A stretch of DNA of 7,205 nucleotides from Clostridiales bacterium (lineage in GTDB: Bacteria; Bacillota; Clostridia; Peptostreptococcales; Anaerovoracaceae), in NCBI GenBank assembly GCA_009778945.1, contig WRFF01000089.1, positions 1 to 7,205 on the forward strand. Direction: 5' to 3'. Below the pieces are notes generated by a model. It ran no database searches. It was given only the letters and a program-made list of their open reading frames with translations, and had not been told where the DNA came from. A program made the translations under genes and the position numbers. Below are positions 5,234 through 7,205 of this stretch, in pieces (position 1 is the stretch's first letter; each line of letters begins with the position of its first letter).

Positions 5234-5803
5234 ATGTTATCAGGTACAACGATCGGCATCATCGTCGTGGTGGTGATTGTCGTCATATTGGTGCTCGTGT
5301 TCATCGGGATGTACAACGGGCTCGTACGTCTCCGCAACCGTGTGGAGGAGGCGTTCTCGACGATGGATGTCTATATGAAGAAGCGCTTCGATCTGGTCCC
5401 CAATCTCGTCGAAACGGTGAAGGGCTACGCGGCGCATGAGCGCGGGACGCTCGACGAAGTCACGCAGGCGCGCAGCATGATCCAGAACGCGGGCACGCCG
5501 GAACAGCGCATGCAGGGGGAGTCGATGCTCACAAATACTTTGCGCAGCCTCTTTGCGGTGGCGGAGAATTATCCCGACTTGAAGGCAAATATGAATTTTA
5601 TGGATTTGCAGAAACAGCTTTCGGGACTCGAAGATGAGATCGCGCAGTCGCGCAAATACTACAACGCGATCGTGCGGGATTTCAATACGAAATGCGAGAC
5701 TTTCCCGAGCGTGATCGCCGCAAAGATGTTTCATTTTGAGCGCAAGCCGAGCTTCGAACTGCCGGATGAGGCGGAGCGTGAGGCGCCGAAAGTGCAATTT
5801 TGA
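5234..5803 (+). CDS. lemA: LemA family protein
   Basis: A 189-residue LemA protein: one N-terminal membrane helix very rich in Val and Ile (about 7-26), then an all-helical domain. Signatures are NRVEEAFSTMDVYMKKR, FDLVPNLVETVKGYAAHE, the AENYPDLKAN/NFMDLQ stretch, and RKYYNAIVRDFNTKCETFP, followed by the usual short tail with F-x-F-E and F-x-L. The length is typical. LemA proteins are widespread and poorly understood; envelope-related roles are suspected and no reaction is known. I chose ATG 5234 rather than the in-frame ATGs at 5201 and 5213 because a strong SD sits 8 nt upstream and LemA proteins usually begin directly with the helix. It is followed after 18 bp by a DUF2207 protein, a common partner of lemA, so the two are probably one operon and may act together at the membrane. 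Confidence 0.96.
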   Translation: MLSGTTIGIIVVVVIVVILVLVFIGMYNGLVRLRNRVEEAFSTMDVYMKKRFDLVPNLVETVKGYAAHERGTLDEVTQARSMIQNAGTPEQRMQGESMLTNTLRSLFAVAENYPDLKANMNFMDLQKQLSGLEDEIAQSRKYYNAIVRDFNTKCETFPSVIAAKMFHFERKPSFELPDEAEREAPKVQF

Positions 5804-5823
5804 TTTGAAAGCGCAATTTAGAT
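5794..5823 (+). repeat. Short imperfect direct repeat across the lemA/DUF2207 junction
   Basis: GCAATTTTGAT (5794-5804) and GCAATTTAGAT (5813-5823) differ at one base and are 19 bp apart. The first contains the lemA stop and the second runs into the DUF2207 ATG. This may be the trace of a small tandem duplication that set the present spacing. It is short enough to be chance. Confidence 0.4.
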
Positions 5824-7205
5824 GAAAAGAATAACAAAACGGATCCTGTCCGCGGGCGGTATCCTCCTGTTGCTCGTCCTGTTCTTCGCGGGCAGCGCGG
5901 GCGGTGCTTTTGCGTCGGACCAGCCGCGGACAGATGCGGATTCGGAAGAGATCTCCGCGGGCTATATCACGGACAGTTTCGATGTGGACGCGCAGGTCCA
6001 GAAGGACAATTCCTATCTGATTACGGAAAAGATTTCGGTAGACTTCCTTGAACCGAGCCACGGCGTCTTCCGGAGTATTCCCGTCGCGGGAAGGGTGGTT
6101 TCGGAATACAACGGGCAGCAGGTTACGATGGATGCGCGCATGCGGATCGAGGATATCTCGGTTGGCGGAGCGCCGTTCACGCAGTCGCAGCAGGGGAACG
6201 ACATCGTTCTCCAGATCGGGGATCCGAACCGGCAAATCACGGGTCCCATGACTTACACGATCACTTATCTGGCGCGCCTTTATGACAACGGAATCCCGGA
6301 TTATGACATGATTTACTATAATGTCCTGCCGGATTCCTGGGCTTCCCCGATCAGGAGCTCCCATATCCAAATCACTATCCCCGGCGCGGATACGGACGTG
6401 AGCGCCGCCGAGCTTATCGCAGGCGCTTCCGGCGGCACAAGCACCACCACGTATTTTGATACGAATGTGCAGAAAGATACGCAGGCGGACACCATAGTCT
6501 TTACCGCGCAGAGCAAAGGCGCGCTTCCGCAAGGCGTTGGGGCGACTTTCCTGCTGCGCGTGCCGAAAGGATTCTTTCAGAACCAGCTTACCGACGCAGG
6601 CCTGATCATGGGCGTGCGCATCGTGTTTATCGCCGCGCCTCTGCTATGCCTGCTTCTTTGGATACTCTTCGGCCGTGACAAAAAGCCGGTGGAGACGGTG
6701 GAATTTTATCCGCCGGACGGCCTCCCGTCCGGAGAGGTGGGTTATTTGGTGGACGGCAAGGTGCAGTCGCGCGATATGCTTTCCATGATTCTCTGGTGGG
6801 CGTCGCAAGGGTTTCTCAAGATTGAGGAGACGTCCGAAGGGCAGTTCACCGTCTTTAAAACCGGGGCGCTTCCCGCCGGTGTGAAATCTTATCAGACAAC
6901 ATTTTGGAACGCGCTGTTTGCGCAGGGGGACCGCGTGGATCTCGGCACGCCGAACACGACGCTTTCGATGGCGCTCGACCAATCAAAGCGCCAGCTTGTC
7001 AGCGGATACAAACAGGATATGCACACAAACCTCTATACGAAGGCATCGATCCGTGCGACCGTTGCGTGTTCTTTGCTTGCGGTAGCGCCGCTTATCGCGT
7101 TCATCGTCTATACGATGCTTGCCGGCGCCCCGACGACCTTCGGCGGCGGCGTGAATACGCAGGCGATCGCCGACGCGGTTGGCAGAATGGGTTCCTTTGA
7201 AGGGT
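5822..7205 (+). CDS. DUF2207 (YciQ-like) membrane protein, C-terminus beyond window
   Basis: 461 codons are present with no stop; members are usually around 550-650 residues, so the C-terminus is missing. A signal peptide (basic start, Leu-rich core, AGGAFA, cleavage about residue 31) leads to an extracytoplasmic beta-rich domain. This carries ITEKISVDF and SHGVFRSIP (about 67-87), the typical DUF2207 entry motif. A membrane helix follows at about 261-283, then a cytoplasmic domain with EFYPPDGLPSGEVGYLVDG and SMILWWASQGFLKIEE, both characteristic, then a second membrane segment at about 408-433. No enzymatic motif is visible and the family function is unknown. The gene lies 18 bp after lemA, a recurrent pair, and has only a weak SD (GAAAG, 5807-5811, 10 nt before ATG), so translation may depend on lemA. 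The family is confident; the role is unknown. Confidence 0.92.
   Translation, partial: MKRITKRILSAGGILLLLVLFFAGSAGGAFASDQPRTDADSEEISAGYITDSFDVDAQVQKDNSYLITEKISVDFLEPSHGVFRSIPVAGRVVSEYNGQQVTMDARMRIEDISVGGAPFTQSQQGNDIVLQIGDPNRQITGPMTYTITYLARLYDNGIPDYDMIYYNVLPDSWASPIRSSHIQITIPGADTDVSAAELIAGASGGTSTTTYFDTNVQKDTQADTIVFTAQSKGALPQGVGATFLLRVPKGFFQNQLTDAGLIMGVRIVFIAAPLLCLLLWILFGRDKKPVETVEFYPPDGLPSGEVGYLVDGKVQSRDMLSMILWWASQGFLKIEETSEGQFTVFKTGALPAGVKSYQTTFWNALFAQGDRVDLGTPNTTLSMALDQSKRQLVSGYKQDMHTNLYTKASIRATVACSLLAVAPLIAFIVYTMLAGAPTTFGGGVNTQAIADAVGRMGSFEG

Noticed and set aside
5240..6532. A 430-codon open frame on minus, antisense to lemA and the DUF2207 gene.
   Set aside because: It is a shadow of GC-rich codon use. 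The peptide is Arg/His-rich with no domain, and it crosses two well-supported genes on the other strand.

Overview
The window looks like chromosomal DNA from a GC-rich member of the Bacillota, probably an anaerobic clostridial lineage. The reasons are the family mix (a Lit/DUF1461 lipoprotein acyltransferase, a membrane-anchored GH18 with SH3 and copper-amine-oxidase-like domains, LemA plus DUF2207, CoA-disulfide reductase with rhodanese) and the AGGAGG-type ribosome sites. This assignment is inference; there is no rRNA or marker gene. Nothing mobile was seen: no transposase, integrase, CRISPR, tRNA or rRNA.

Layout. (1) 1-1714, minus strand: a two-gene sulfur/persulfide operon. A single-domain rhodanese is followed by a CoA-disulfide reductase-type flavoenzyme, cut by the left window edge. 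The two are coupled by a Shine-Dalgarno (SD) sequence that overlaps the rhodanese stop codon. (2) 1840-3341: a divergent pair of lipid-related membrane proteins. A YhhN/TMEM86-like (lysoplasmalogenase family) protein lies on minus and Lit on plus, separated by about 60 bp that hold overlapping, near-symmetric -10 elements. (3) 3362-5128, minus: a membrane-anchored, extracytoplasmic GH18-family hydrolase, convergent with lit, with only 20 bp between the stops. (4) 5234-7205, plus: lemA followed by a DUF2207 (YciQ-like) membrane protein cut by the right edge, divergent from the GH18 gene.

The common theme is the cell envelope: lipoprotein acyl-chain remodelling, ether-lipid turnover, a wall or polysaccharide hydrolase, and the LemA/DUF2207 membrane pair. 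A thiol/persulfide module sits beside it. No gene belongs to an unknown family. I did not find a clearly novel multi-gene system.

The most unusual signal is in gene starts. rhodanese, CoADR and lemA have strong SD sequences. yhhN, lit and GH18 have no convincing one. Each of these three sits just downstream of a good -10 element, either directly at the expected transcription start (lit) or behind a 15- or 18-codon ORF that begins at the expected transcription start and ends in an ATGA overlap with the gene (yhhN, GH18). This may be leaderless initiation with coupled reinitiation, or a coincidence; mapping transcript 5' ends would decide.
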